64,000 nucleotides of DNA from positions 124,001 to 188,000 of the forward strand of contig NZ_JACHIO010000011.1 in assembly GCF_014203225.1 (NCBI RefSeq), given 5' to 3'. The notes beneath the pieces are model-generated. The model saw nothing but the letters and a program-made list of their open reading frames with translations. It did not search any database and was not told where the DNA came from. A program made the position numbers and the translations under genes. Source of the stretch: Granulicella mallensis. Its GTDB lineage: Bacteria; Acidobacteriota; Terriglobia; Terriglobales; Acidobacteriaceae. Every line of letters begins with the position of its first letter. The first letter of the stretch is position 1. Below, piece by piece: positions 27,101 to 34,648 of the stretch.

Positions 27101-27894
27101 ATTGGTTTGTGTGGGCTTCCGATACGGGTTTGCGCGCCTATGAAGGCGGCGAAGTCTTCAAGATTTCGCAGGAAATACAGACACTCTGGGACGCGATCGC
27201 AGCACCTCAGAACACGGTCGTGGTGAATGATCCTGTAACGCGTAGGATCTACATCCTGGTGTCCTTAGCCTCCTCATCACCCGCGACCTATGTTCTTGAC
27301 TATCGCGAGCTCAACACGGCGGCGGCGATCGACGGCAGCGGACCTATCAAGGTCAGCTATTCCGGGCGCGTCCTCTCTACCGATGTCGTCCGCAAGTGGA
27401 CGACATGGACGGGGCCCGCGACATTCGGGGGCTTGCTGACGTTGCCGGATGGGACGAATCAGATGTGCTTTACTGGCGCTGGTGTTTACAAGCTTTTGAA
27501 CGACCAGCATGGCATCGACGACGATACTGGTTCCTTTCAGGCGACGTATACCACCTATGCCTTTACCGGCACAGACAACGAACGCCAGCTTCAGATAGGA
27601 ATGCACCGCAAGCTCTTCGCCTTCGTCTCCCTGAGCGCAAGCGGTCTAGGGCAGATAAGGCTTGTACCGCTCGCAGAGAGCTTGGCTAACAGGTGGGCTC
27701 CGACGCCCTGGCTGCCGCTGCAAAGCTCGAGTATGTTCGATGTCGAATGCGGTCTAAACGTGCTGGCTACACGCTGCTTCTTTCGCATCGAAGGACAGCC
27801 GGTGGCGCCCGGAGGGCCTTCATTCTGGAGCATGAACAAGATGATCTTCAGCGTTCGTGCTGATGCGCTGATACCTGTCCGAGGAGCATTTTAG
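24199..27894 (+). CDS. Large tail hub / stopper-like structural protein
   Basis: This 1231-residue protein has AGGAGGAG before the ATG. The N-terminus ('SELPEGVSPANVDVAYLPGS', then 'FTRPSRKA') resembles phage stabilisation or tail-hub proteins, which open with a Gly-x-Ser/Asn and Arg-rich plug and then beta-propeller-like repeats. The rest is mostly beta strand with many Thr/Ser/Gly loops. An inserted carbohydrate-binding-like jelly roll is possible near residues 735-880 ('STQYTFRCWLS'). Two hydrolase-like motifs looked for were not found. It is probably the central tail component of a short-tailed phage. Confidence 0.6.
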   Translation: MDNAAGSVDVSLDLFGSLDTELVPSELPEGVSPANVDVAYLPGSVFTRPSRKAALLMPPSAPIYAKTYVPPTQKPVTILLGQDGGFRTIDGSTYTTFGNTIPGNKVKSVTAFGREYFAISDGNLGQDIPRQFDGTFFDRVTQDGPGAPPAIANLQHPGVSMAASSNTLVRNNNQVLCTTAAPHNLKVGYQAQISNVPDSNATTVNQTGQASTFFAQNDWQQGGGGTYETISEPTTTALGDLIFSGFGMAIPNTATILGVVVGMGLISQSPTAGILSQVSLWNSAGILGSAKPESTEFTNVNTQQSYGSSADTWGLTPDKITPAVINDPSFGFSVAVSQPDNVRLFITQVYQITVYYTLSGSGTVGIVSSIVINNETNPGQALVTTSGPNGMVPGTFCSINGVEPAPVPGGLSAAQWATGLTTLRTVNNHNLGPGAVIQVLGVATSTSGTAFSFNGNFTILTVPSPDQLTYEQTPITANDPDVIDGTTTSASVSVSWPIPDNTTTPSYFQVQSCPTLESFYISLNYPDGIWTNGTVGFIWEGVFYVSQVVSPTQFYYAQQGPNGATTAVGTVTPFGQASPGTHQMVVMFQTRQGGITKPSPSIQFIANGGQYLNVTNIPIGPSNTVARILGFTGASGGNYFYLPVPASLNGQVTSTSTLIPDNTTTEITLDFSDNALFAATAIDIPGNNLFAQVVLGPCLGVFSYADRMIWWGERNKIPNLLNMGFDGGYQASTPANPLGWTVGSGGGGALVQSPSDAGGAWQITGDGTSNQRGLISQSAYQDSFFAAILQPSTQYTFRCWLSSPITAGNLGAFLVNSGGIIATASFIIQAGTGFVQADFSAMTPAQITPDTELQVFGINLQAGQVIVIDEMEIDYTDNLYIPYARVSYVNNPEGIDGVTGILGPDSDANPVRTFQKHRDNLCMLTTGPNGSLYETQDSSGSEPSSWNVAQIATLCGATSVWGDSSGEDWFVWASDTGLRAYEGGEVFKISQEIQTLWDAIAAPQNTVVVNDPVTRRIYILVSLASSSPATYVLDYRELNTAAAIDGSGPIKVSYSGRVLSTDVVRKWTTWTGPATFGGLLTLPDGTNQMCFTGAGVYKLLNDQHGIDDDTGSFQATYTTYAFTGTDNERQLQIGMHRKLFAFVSLSASGLGQIRLVPLAESLANRWAPTPWLPLQSSSMFDVECGLNVLATRCFFRIEGQPVAPGGPSFWSMNKMIFSVRADALIPVRGAF

Positions 27895-28446
27895 GTGGCA
27901 AATCTCAACCCTCGCAATATGGCCTACATACGGTCGATTGATCCAAAACTGCACGAGGCTCTTTTGGACATCGTAAATGCACACAATAACATTGCGCGGC
28001 AGGTCAACGCCGATCCTACGAGCGTAACGCCGCCGCCACCGAAGATCTCCGGACTGAATGTTGTCGAGAAGAACGGTGTGTTCGACGCACAGATTACCGA
28101 CCACTCGGAATTCAATCGGGGGGCGAGCTATTTGCTCGAATACTCGGATACGCCGAACTTCCAGAATGCGCACACCGTTCATCTGGGGCCATCACGCAAC
28201 TGGCGAGGCAATTTAGGAGCGGGGCCGCTACATTTCAGGGCCTATAGCGCGTATGGAAGCTCGGCTCCGAGCGAGCCGGTGTATCACGGCGGCGGATCTG
28301 GGATTGTTGTAGGCAGCGGCGGTACGGTAGGACCTCCGATGCAACAAGGTATGGGGAGTGGGACTGGAAGTGCTACCCAGACGGCACAGGGCTTCGGTTC
28401 GTTGCCTTATCGATCAAGCACCGGAAAGGCACCGACGCGCGGATGA
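27895..28446 (+). CDS. Tail-associated protein with an FN3/Ig-like domain
   Basis: This 183-residue protein has a GTG start immediately after the stop of the tail hub gene. Residues about 50-130 look like an FN3 or Ig-like beta sandwich ('ISGLNVVEKNGVFDAQITDH', 'YLLEYSDTPNFQ', 'FRAYSAYGSSAPSEPV'). The C-terminus is Gly/Ser-rich and flexible. Such domains on tails aid weak surface binding. It overlaps the next gene by 4 bp. Confidence 0.6.
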   Translation: MANLNPRNMAYIRSIDPKLHEALLDIVNAHNNIARQVNADPTSVTPPPPKISGLNVVEKNGVFDAQITDHSEFNRGASYLLEYSDTPNFQNAHTVHLGPSRNWRGNLGAGPLHFRAYSAYGSSAPSEPVYHGGGSGIVVGSGGTVGPPMQQGMGSGTGSATQTAQGFGSLPYRSSTGKAPTRG

Positions 28447-28838
28447 AAGTTCGTAAAGCAGCAGAGAGCGATGTCGCCAGGCTGAAAGAGATTTATGAGT
28501 TGCGTGGCTTCGAATGGGAGTTCCCAAAGATGGAAGAGTTGATAGCGGCTTATGTATTCGTAGACGACGCCGACCGTGTGGTGATGTTCGCCGGAGCTGT
28601 GGCGATGGCATGCACGACACTGCTAGCCGATTCTTCATGGTCGACGCCACGCTGGAGGCTTCAGGCACTCGCAGAACTGCATGACGCAGTTGAACTCGAA
28701 ATAAAGGCAAAGGGATTTACTCGTGGCCTGGCTTTTATTCAGCCAGACCTCGCAAAACGGTTTGGATCGCGTCTCAGTCGAGCATTCGGATGGGTCAGCG
28801 GAAACGGCTGGGCGCATTGGCACAGAAAGGTAAAGTGA
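28443..28838 (+). CDS. GNAT-like small protein
   Basis: This 131-residue protein begins 'MKVRKAAESDVARLKEIYEL', typical of N-acetyltransferases, followed by strands and helices of the right lengths. The acetyl-CoA loop (R/Q-x-x-G-x-G/A) is not clear ('DLAKRFGSRLSRAFG' lies in its place), so activity is uncertain. Short GNAT-like proteins are common among phage tail genes. The start overlaps the upstream stop as ATGA. Confidence 0.55.
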   Translation: MKVRKAAESDVARLKEIYELRGFEWEFPKMEELIAAYVFVDDADRVVMFAGAVAMACTTLLADSSWSTPRWRLQALAELHDAVELEIKAKGFTRGLAFIQPDLAKRFGSRLSRAFGWVSGNGWAHWHRKVK

Positions 28839-28839
28839 T

Positions 28840-29406
28840 ATGGGATCTTCGGGAGTCAAACAACAGGACCTCGCGAACAGCGGGTATGCACAAAATGCAG
28901 CCACAACGTATGGCGGCCAAGCTAGCGGGCTTTATAGTTCACTCGCGCCCGCGCTCACGGCCGAGGCGTTCAATCCGCAAGGTTTTGGACCAACAACCCT
29001 CGCGAAGATGAACACTGATTCTCAGCAGTCCCTCGGAGGCTCGAATGCTGGGGTTACTGGCCAAGCAGGACTTGAGGCGGCACGCACACGCAATGCCGGT
29101 GGCACGACTGCCGCGTTAGATGCGTCCAGCCAGTCTGCCCAGCGTCAGAACTCCGAAAATGCCATCGGCACTGATCTTCAGGATGCAAATCTCGAGCAGA
29201 AACAGCAGCAGGAGGGCCTGAGCGGCCTTAGTAGTTTGTATGGAACGAATGTGAATGCGGAGATGGGCGAGCAGGGAATTTCTAATCAGGCACTCAATAA
29301 TGCGGGTCAGATCCAGAATCCATGGATGAGCCTGTTGCAGCAGGGGATAAAGAGCGGTGGAGAAGTCGCATCGGCTGGATTCGGCAATGGGGGAGCTTGG
29401 AGTTGA
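28840..29406 (+). CDS. Gln/Ala/Ser-rich internal virion or ejection-like protein
   Basis: This 188-residue protein is dominated by Ala, Gln, Gly, Asn and Ser, with heptad-like helical segments ('AALDASSQSAQRQNSENAIG') and a Gly-rich end. The composition and the position after tail completion genes match small ejection proteins of podoviruses, which are carried in the head and enter the cell with DNA. No sequence signature. It overlaps the next gene by one base. Confidence 0.5.
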   Translation: MGSSGVKQQDLANSGYAQNAATTYGGQASGLYSSLAPALTAEAFNPQGFGPTTLAKMNTDSQQSLGGSNAGVTGQAGLEAARTRNAGGTTAALDASSQSAQRQNSENAIGTDLQDANLEQKQQQEGLSGLSSLYGTNVNAEMGEQGISNQALNNAGQIQNPWMSLLQQGIKSGGEVASAGFGNGGAWS

Positions 29407-29627
29407 TGGATCGTGCTGAGCTCTATAGTGGCCGGGATGATCCGCGCACGATCTCTGTCCGTCATTGGATCTTCACCGATTTCATTCGGTCTCGCGCCGG
29501 GCGTGTGGTGTGCGTTCTCTATTTGAAGTTCGGTAAGCGCACCGCCGTCGCGATTCGTAAGTACGCAATGCTGCGCGCTCTATTCAGGGCTCTGTTTGAC
29601 TGTGCTCTTCGGAGGTCGCAGCGCTAA
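29406..29627 (+). CDS. Small basic protein
   Basis: This 73-residue product starts at the ATG that overlaps the upstream stop (TGATG). It is rich in Arg/Lys with aromatic clusters ('ISVRHWIFTDFIRSRAG', 'VVCVLYLKFGKRTAV'). No family is recognised. One-base overlaps on both sides suggest a compact translational unit. Confidence 0.5.
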   Translation: MDRAELYSGRDDPRTISVRHWIFTDFIRSRAGRVVCVLYLKFGKRTAVAIRKYAMLRALFRALFDCALRRSQR

Positions 29628-29767
29628 TGTCGACACAGCCGATCTCTTACTACATCGCGAATCCTGGGTCTGGGGCATTTGCTCCAGGAGCGGCAAAGTT
29701 TTTTAGTAATTTTCCGGCTAATCCATTTTGGTACAACTCGAACGTTTTCACGAACAACGGTAAGTAG
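29627..29767 (+). CDS. Very short prophage protein (46 residues)
   Basis: The ATG at 29627 overlaps the preceding TAA and has GGAGG at 29611-29615. It reads through 46 codons to TAG at 29765, beginning 'MSTQPISYYIANPGSG' and rich in Asn, Phe, Pro and Gly. The coupling and clean frame support translation. The composition is like that of short virion peptides. No family is known to me. Confidence 0.45.
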   Translation: MSTQPISYYIANPGSGAFAPGAAKFFSNFPANPFWYNSNVFTNNGK

Positions 29768-29801
29768 GGTAAGCACGAACCCCTATGAGGCAGAAAGTTA
29801 A

Positions 29802-30215
29802 TCAATGCTTTTCTTCAACGCGGCTCTTGAAGCCCTCGACGCAAGCTTTGATGGAAGAATTTCCGAATAACTTGCTTCTATACCTCAGGGTTGTCTGAAA
29901 CCCGGCTTCATCTGATCTGGGCACAGTTATTACTACCTGAGTAAATCCTATGGTGGTCCCAGCGGTCAATTAGGAGGCATGAGTAAAAGTCACAATCCAA
30001 TAGGCCTTTGTTTTGTCAGTCGCGATGAGTAGTGCTCCATTTTGATAACTGTGCATCGGGCACATCCAAGGTTTCTGTGTGTCTGTTTGGCTCACGATAT
30101 AGGAAGTCTTGGCGCTATAGATCACATCTGGGAGCGGCACCCTGCTTAGCTGCTAAGGCTAGTAGCTAAACGCACAGCAAAAGGAACAGAGTCGCACATC
30201 GCAGAAGCGTTTCAT
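29802..30215 (-). pseudogene. Decayed minus-strand gene for a small exported protein
   Basis: From ATG at 30215 to TGA at 29802 there are exactly 138 codons in one frame. It has three internal stops (two early, after 18 and 20 codons, and one after about 80). The text between stops is protein-like ('VIYSAKTSYIVSQTDTQKPW', 'LTAGTTIGFTQVVITVPRSD') and the start resembles a cysteine-rich signal peptide. It occupies most of the 600-bp gap 29768-30367. It is probably a dead lysogenic cargo gene related in style to the exported cassette proteins. Confidence 0.5.
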
Positions 30216-30326
30216 GATGGTGATAGTGTACTCGAACATCTTTATTTATGCCGATCGCGCCAGGGAGATGGAAACGGTTACCGTACAGCAGTGATTTGAT
30301 CGACCGCAAAAAACAAATTCAATCAG

Positions 30327-30346
30327 GCCCTCTTCGGAGGGCTTTT
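30327..30346 (+). terminator. Terminator-like hairpin before the tail spike
   Basis: GCCCTC (30327-30332) pairs with GAGGGC (30337-30342) around a TTCG tetraloop, followed by TTTT. The sequence just after it (CTTTTCTATTGC) recurs before the gene at 32520. Confidence 0.65.
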
Positions 30347-30367
30347 CTATTGCACGAAAGAGGACCT

Positions 30368-32449
30368 ATGTCAGGCATTCGATACGACGGCAATATCACA
30401 ACCGCAGCACAGAATGTTCCCTTGGGTGCAGCAGCTCCCATGTACACGATGCCCTATGCCCAGGTCACAGTCTATGAATACGGAACGCCTCCGCTTACCC
30501 TCGCGACCTTGTTCGCAGATGGGGCACTGACAGAGCCGATTCTGAACCCGATCACCACTGATTCGCAAGGTCGGTTCGGGTTCTGGATCGTGGCAGGCGT
30601 GTATTCCTACACCGCAAAGTCGGCGAACGGCGTGCTGATCGGAAACTACAACCTGACACTGACCGCCCCTCAAGGGCCAATGGGAACGCCGGCGACTGTG
30701 GCGATCGGGACTGTGGGCACAGGAGCACCAGGCAGCGCCGCGAGCGTGAGTAATTCCGGCACTCAGAGTGCGGCCGTGTTCAACTTCGAGATTCCGCAAG
30801 GCCCCGTCGGGCCGACCGGAGCACAGGGCCCCACTGGCGCAACTGGAGCTTCTGGCGCGAACGGCGTGGCGTCGATGGCACAACTGGCGTCTCTGCGCGT
30901 CAATGAGCCGACCCTCCAAAATTTCTACAATCCTGCGAACGCGGTCGCAAATTCATTTGTGAGCCATGTCGATGGAACGATCAACACTTTGGCGAATTTC
31001 ACCGCAACCGGTTTCATTGTGGCGAACGCGGGTGGTTCGATGACGTCAAGCCTTCCCCTCGCTAACAACGGAAACGCTGGCGTAGCATTTTACGATGGCA
31101 ATCTTACTTTCATCAGCGGATTGTCCCCAACAACGACAACGTTTTCTGTCCCGGCAACAGCCGCTTATGTCAGGCTCACCTGGCAGACTTCGGTTTTGGC
31201 CGCCGCGGTCGGGCTGGTCATGGTAATTGCGGGCACTGTGCTTCCCTCTCCGGCGATCGCGTTCGGAACCTACGCGACAAACATCATCGACAGCAAAGAC
31301 CTTATGACAGTGGCTCAGGCTCAGGCTGCTGTGGCAGCGGGGCAACCTCTCGTTATCAACCTTTTCGACCTGAACCGCATCACGGTGGGTGCCTACAATA
31401 CCCTTACCAACGCCATCGATCCAACCCAGACGACGCTGTATGTCTCTGGGAATATGCCCGTTGTCGGCGGCCAAACATACACAATGGCAAAGGGAACGGG
31501 AGGAGCATCAAATTCGAGTTTTGGAGGCGCGTGGCTGGATGCAGCCAAGAACGTAATCAGCACATTTGCCACTCCAGAGACAGACGGGGAAAACTTCACG
31601 GCACCCGCAAAAGCGGTGTATTTCCTCTTCACGGGAGTCTTAGCGAGCTCTGAGGGTGGACCTGCCGTGCAGATGTTTACGGCTGGAACGACTGTGCCTT
31701 CGCCTTACATTCCGTTTGGGCGATCGACTCCAACTCCCACGGCGGCGACCTACTCGACGGGCAACGGCAAGAACATCGGCGTGTTGGGCGACAGCTTCTC
31801 CGCCTGGTTCAACAATGAATGGCAGAATATCGTTCTCGCTCGCACCGGCGCGAATCTTACGTTTCAGGATTCGCGAGGAGGTCGACAATGGACGCAGGCC
31901 CTTGAGTGCTACGGCACGGTCACACCGGGAGCGGCGCTGTCGACCTATAGCACCACTTACCCGATCATCGACCAGACGAATTTTGCATTCAATCTGACAG
32001 GCCGCGCTCCGCAGATTTCCACGCTCGGAAACACTCTCGCTCAGAATCTCGCCACCACGGAACTGCTGATTATCGAGTTGGGTGAGAACGACAGCACCTA
32101 TGCCGTAGGGGCTCCGAGCGATCCTACTACAGCAGGAACTCTCTGGGGAAACATGAGATGGGTCGTGGAGGCCTATCTCACCGCAAAGCCTACTCTGCGA
32201 ATTGTCATGATCGGTAACACATATCGAGGCGACGCACCGACGCTCGCGGCACAGCAGGCCGTGGCGGCTGCGGAGAAGGCCTTCGCTCAGTCCTATGCGA
32301 TCCCTTATCTGGATCTCTTCAACGTGGGCGGTAACTCACTCTTCACAAATACGGCCTACACGCGCACGGACTTCATTCACCCGAATGACTTCAATTTCCA
32401 GAACGTGTACGCACCGGCAGTGGCGAACTTCATCCAGCAATGGTTGTAA
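30368..32449 (+). CDS. Tail spike with collagen-like stretch and SGNH esterase domain
   Basis: The ATG at 30368 follows AAAGAGG; 693 residues. The N-terminal 110 residues would attach to the tail. A short collagen-like run follows ('GPVGPTGAQGPTGATGASGA', near residue 150). The long middle is beta-rich. The C-terminal 200 residues are an SGNH/GDSL hydrolase: block I 'GVLGDSFSAW', block III 'IIELGEND', block V 'DFIHPND' with the Asp/His pair. Phage SGNH domains de-O-acetylate surface polysaccharide, so this is the probable receptor-processing protein. The exact sugar is unknown. Confidence 0.8.
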   Translation: MSGIRYDGNITTAAQNVPLGAAAPMYTMPYAQVTVYEYGTPPLTLATLFADGALTEPILNPITTDSQGRFGFWIVAGVYSYTAKSANGVLIGNYNLTLTAPQGPMGTPATVAIGTVGTGAPGSAASVSNSGTQSAAVFNFEIPQGPVGPTGAQGPTGATGASGANGVASMAQLASLRVNEPTLQNFYNPANAVANSFVSHVDGTINTLANFTATGFIVANAGGSMTSSLPLANNGNAGVAFYDGNLTFISGLSPTTTTFSVPATAAYVRLTWQTSVLAAAVGLVMVIAGTVLPSPAIAFGTYATNIIDSKDLMTVAQAQAAVAAGQPLVINLFDLNRITVGAYNTLTNAIDPTQTTLYVSGNMPVVGGQTYTMAKGTGGASNSSFGGAWLDAAKNVISTFATPETDGENFTAPAKAVYFLFTGVLASSEGGPAVQMFTAGTTVPSPYIPFGRSTPTPTAATYSTGNGKNIGVLGDSFSAWFNNEWQNIVLARTGANLTFQDSRGGRQWTQALECYGTVTPGAALSTYSTTYPIIDQTNFAFNLTGRAPQISTLGNTLAQNLATTELLIIELGENDSTYAVGAPSDPTTAGTLWGNMRWVVEAYLTAKPTLRIVMIGNTYRGDAPTLAAQQAVAAAEKAFAQSYAIPYLDLFNVGGNSLFTNTAYTRTDFIHPNDFNFQNVYAPAVANFIQQWL

Positions 32450-32474
32450 GAGACTTTGAGGCGAGTGCAGAGAG

Positions 32475-32494
32475 AAGGCTCTTTGGGGCCTTTT
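32475..32494 (+). terminator. Weak terminator-like hairpin
   Basis: AAGGCTC (32475-32481) pairs with GGGCCTT (32486-32492), including one G-T pair, followed by T-rich sequence. It is a shorter relative of the hairpin at 30327 with the same downstream CTTTTCTATTGC. Confidence 0.4.
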
Positions 32495-32519
32495 CTATTG
32501 CGCAAAGAAAGGAACACGG

Positions 32520-33014
32520 ATGGCGCCAAGCTTTGATTTGAACGCGTTGAGTACAGCCATATGCAAAGGCGTGGTGGAGGGGAATGCAGCCCTGGTGGCG
32601 AACCTCGTCGCTCAGGATGCGCAGCGCCACAACCTGCACGATGCCGTGCAGCAGAATGCGGACAAGGTGTGGGAGATCGACGGGGAACTAAAGCTCCTGA
32701 AGGGGGTGATCGTGTCTCTTGTCGGAAGCGGTGATGGATCAAGCGGGATGGTTCCACGGCTAGAAAAAGACCTGAAGCAGATGAGTGGCGACGTAGTCCT
32801 GCTTGGTGCCGAAGTGCGGGATATGCGCGCCGATGTAAACAACATCGGAAACGACATCCGGGCGATCCGAAGTTCGCAGACTGAGGCGAAGTCCTGGATG
32901 GACGGCTGGCGCGGAGTTGGGATCGCAGTGGGGATCATTGGGACGTGCGCCACAGTGATCGGCGGAATCATTACCGGCATCGTCTGGTTGTTTACACACG
33001 GAGTGCAGCCGTGA
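32520..33014 (+). CDS. XhlA-like lysis-associated membrane protein
   Basis: This 164-residue protein starts with AAAGAAAGGAA upstream. A long amphipathic coiled-coil region (residues about 20-125, 'LVANLVAQDAQRHNLHDAVQ', 'RDMRADVNNIGNDIRAIRSS') leads to one C-terminal membrane span ('GIAVGIIGTCATVIGGIITG'). This is the plan of XhlA/hemolysin-like lysis proteins that work with holin and endolysin. It overlaps the endolysin gene by 4 bp, which strongly supports a lysis role. Confidence 0.65.
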   Translation: MAPSFDLNALSTAICKGVVEGNAALVANLVAQDAQRHNLHDAVQQNADKVWEIDGELKLLKGVIVSLVGSGDGSSGMVPRLEKDLKQMSGDVVLLGAEVRDMRADVNNIGNDIRAIRSSQTEAKSWMDGWRGVGIAVGIIGTCATVIGGIITGIVWLFTHGVQP

Positions 33015-33619
33015 CCTACATCGACGCAGAATGCATACAGATTCCAGTCTGGGAGGGCAACGAAAACTTCCTGTACCTGGACTCGGATGATCCACCGAAT
33101 GCGACCACCGGTCAGGGCCATCTCGTAGCCAATCTGCACGACTCACAGCAACTCCTCTGGTACATGCCAGACGGCACACCTGCGACCTCCGACCAGATCG
33201 CGGATGAGTGGCAACGGGTCAAGGCTATGCCGGGTGACCGCGATGCTCAGTTTTATAAGTCGCTCACCGGCCTGCATCTTCTCCAGTTCGATATCGATGC
33301 ACTCACACGTACCTCAGTGCAGGCTCTGGATGAGCCGCTGCACGTCCTATATCCGGCTTTCGACTTATTTCCCCAGTGCGCACAGGTCGGCATTGCTGAC
33401 ATGGCCTATGGGCTGGGGATTGGAGAACCTGTGACAACGGAAAGGCCAGCTACCGGGCTGCATGACTATCCCGCCTTCAATGCCGCGGCCAACTCCATCC
33501 CGCCGAACTTTGTGCGAATGGCGCAGGAGTGCTATCGCGACAGGAACAATCCGGCTTTCAGCAAGCGCAACTCCTGGACAGTGGCGCAATTTATTCAGGC
33601 TTCAAAGGAGGCAGTTTGA
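33011..33619 (+). CDS. Endolysin, GH24 lysozyme-like
   Basis: The start is GTG in a 4-bp overlap with the XhlA-like gene; 202 residues. 'WEGNENFLYLDSDD' places a Glu and an Asp eight residues apart, and 'NATTGQGHLV' follows, the order of the Glu-Asp-Thr triad of phage lysozymes with a slightly longer spacer. Helical segments such as 'QVGIADMAYGLGIGEP' fit the C-terminal lobe. No signal peptide is present, so release depends on the neighbouring membrane proteins. It has no tag segment, unlike the two hydrolases at 6428 and 9406. Confidence 0.7.
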   Translation: MTYIDAECIQIPVWEGNENFLYLDSDDPPNATTGQGHLVANLHDSQQLLWYMPDGTPATSDQIADEWQRVKAMPGDRDAQFYKSLTGLHLLQFDIDALTRTSVQALDEPLHVLYPAFDLFPQCAQVGIADMAYGLGIGEPVTTERPATGLHDYPAFNAAANSIPPNFVRMAQECYRDRNNPAFSKRNSWTVAQFIQASKEAV

Positions 33620-33855
33620 GCGACCAGATTGAAGCTAAGCAGTCCACTCAAAATCAATTTATAGGCCTCGCCATGGTCGTTTTTGGGATAGTCGCCATCT
33701 TCGTAGGCTGCAGATTCCATTATGCGGAACTGACGACTTCAGCCGCCGGCGTTACCGGCGCCGGTATCAACATGCTGACTAACCAGATTCGCAACGCCCT
33801 CAACAACAAGCAGGGTGGGACCATCAACGTGGCCGATTCGGCCCCAACTGTATAA
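33616..33855 (+). CDS. Small single-span membrane protein, holin candidate
   Basis: Starting at a TTG (33616) with AAAGGAGG just upstream, the product is 79 residues with one hydrophobic span ('FIGLAMVVFGIVAIFVGC', residues 15-33) and a polar C-terminus ending 'INVADSAPTV'. It overlaps the endolysin stop by 4 bp. Position beside endolysin supports a holin or spanin-like role, but one span and a soluble tail are not decisive. Confidence 0.5.
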   Translation: MSDQIEAKQSTQNQFIGLAMVVFGIVAIFVGCRFHYAELTTSAAGVTGAGINMLTNQIRNALNNKQGGTINVADSAPTV

Positions 33856-33867
33856 GAGAGGGCATTC

Positions 33868-34302
33868 ATGAACATTTTTTCGGAAGTGGTAAAGGGACTG
33901 ACATGGGTTGGTAAGGAGTTGGCAATCGTCCCCGACTGGATCAAGAAGGTTGTCACCGTTACGAACGACGTCGAGAAGGACGCCGAAATATTGCTCCCGG
34001 AGACGGTTCTTATTATCGAGGATGTGGATGCTCTGGTTGTGGCGGCCGTGAAGGACTCAGGTTCTGCAATCACCTCAGCCGAAAACCTGGTCGCCGCCAT
34101 CACTACTGCAGCAAAGGCCGATGCGCTCAATATCTCAGATGATGAAGCTGTCCTGGTGGCGTTTAAGGCCTTTATTGCCGAGGTTACGACTTCGAGTAAC
34201 TATGTCGATGTCATCGCCGCCGAGAAGAAGTTGGTGGTTGACTTCGACGGATTCAAGGGAGATGCCGTTGCTGCTCTCCAAAAGCTCGAAGCCGACGTTT
34301 AG
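33868..34302 (+). CDS. Last prophage gene, helical hypothetical protein
   Basis: This 144-residue protein is Ala/Val/Asp/Lys-rich and largely helical. It has an amphipathic N-terminus ('MNIFSEVVKGLTWVGKELAI') and a repeated Ala-rich middle. It has no strong membrane span or cysteine. Similar short proteins occur beside phage lysis genes, but I cannot name a family. GAGAGGG precedes the ATG, and a strong terminator follows 22 bp after the stop, so it closes the late operon. Confidence 0.5.
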   Translation: MNIFSEVVKGLTWVGKELAIVPDWIKKVVTVTNDVEKDAEILLPETVLIIEDVDALVVAAVKDSGSAITSAENLVAAITTAAKADALNISDDEAVLVAFKAFIAEVTTSSNYVDVIAAEKKLVVDFDGFKGDAVAALQKLEADV

Positions 34303-34324
34303 GCCGATCCTCTTTCCTGCAACA

Positions 34325-34370
34325 AAAGCCCCGCGAATGCGCTTACGCGCATGGCGGGGCTTTCGTTTTT
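34325..34370 (+). terminator. Strong terminator at the right end of the prophage
   Basis: A 10-bp perfect stem (34325-34334 with 34354-34363) has an inner ATGCGC/GCGCAT stem and is followed by CGTTTTT. It closes the late transcript 117 bp before the tRNA-Lys 3' end. Confidence 0.85.
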
Positions 34371-34486
34371 CTCCCGGCGGACTGTAGTTGAACAGCCCAT
34401 AATAACGAACGACAACGTGAATGCTGGAGGGTGCCCGGATGCCTCTCAGCATGTTGCGTAAGTTGATTGATGTCTAAGGAAGAAAT

Positions 34487-34562
34487 TGGTGGACGCGGTA
34501 GGGATCGAACCTACGACCAGTCGATTAAGAGTCGAATGCTCTACCAGCTGAGCTACGCGTCC
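34487..34562 (-). tRNA. tRNA-Lys (anticodon CTT), CCA encoded
   Basis: On the minus strand the sequence folds as a cloverleaf: a seven-pair acceptor stem (GGACGCG with CGCGTCC), the D-loop 'AGCTCAGCTGGTAGAGC', anticodon loop CT-CTT-AA, and 'GGTTCGATCC' T-loop, ending in ACCA. The anticodon CTT reads AAG. Its 3' end faces the prophage, a classic integration site, but I see no second copy of its 3' end at the left border. Confidence 0.97.
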
Positions 34563-34648
34563 AAGCCTTGAATCTCACTCGGGAGAGTGAAGAGCGAACA
34601 TTTTGGCTCGCTAAGGAATGCGCGGGAGAACATCACCGCACGAAGATA

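Noticed and set aside
2076-34370. Gene transfer agent instead of prophage
   Set aside because: A full terminase, portal, tail-spike and endolysin set with lysis cassette and cargo genes fits a phage. GTA status cannot be excluded from sequence, but nothing specifically supports it.
34371-34486. att core next to tRNA-Lys
   Set aside because: I compared the tRNA 3' end with 1926-2075 and saw no shared stretch, so no att pair is annotated.
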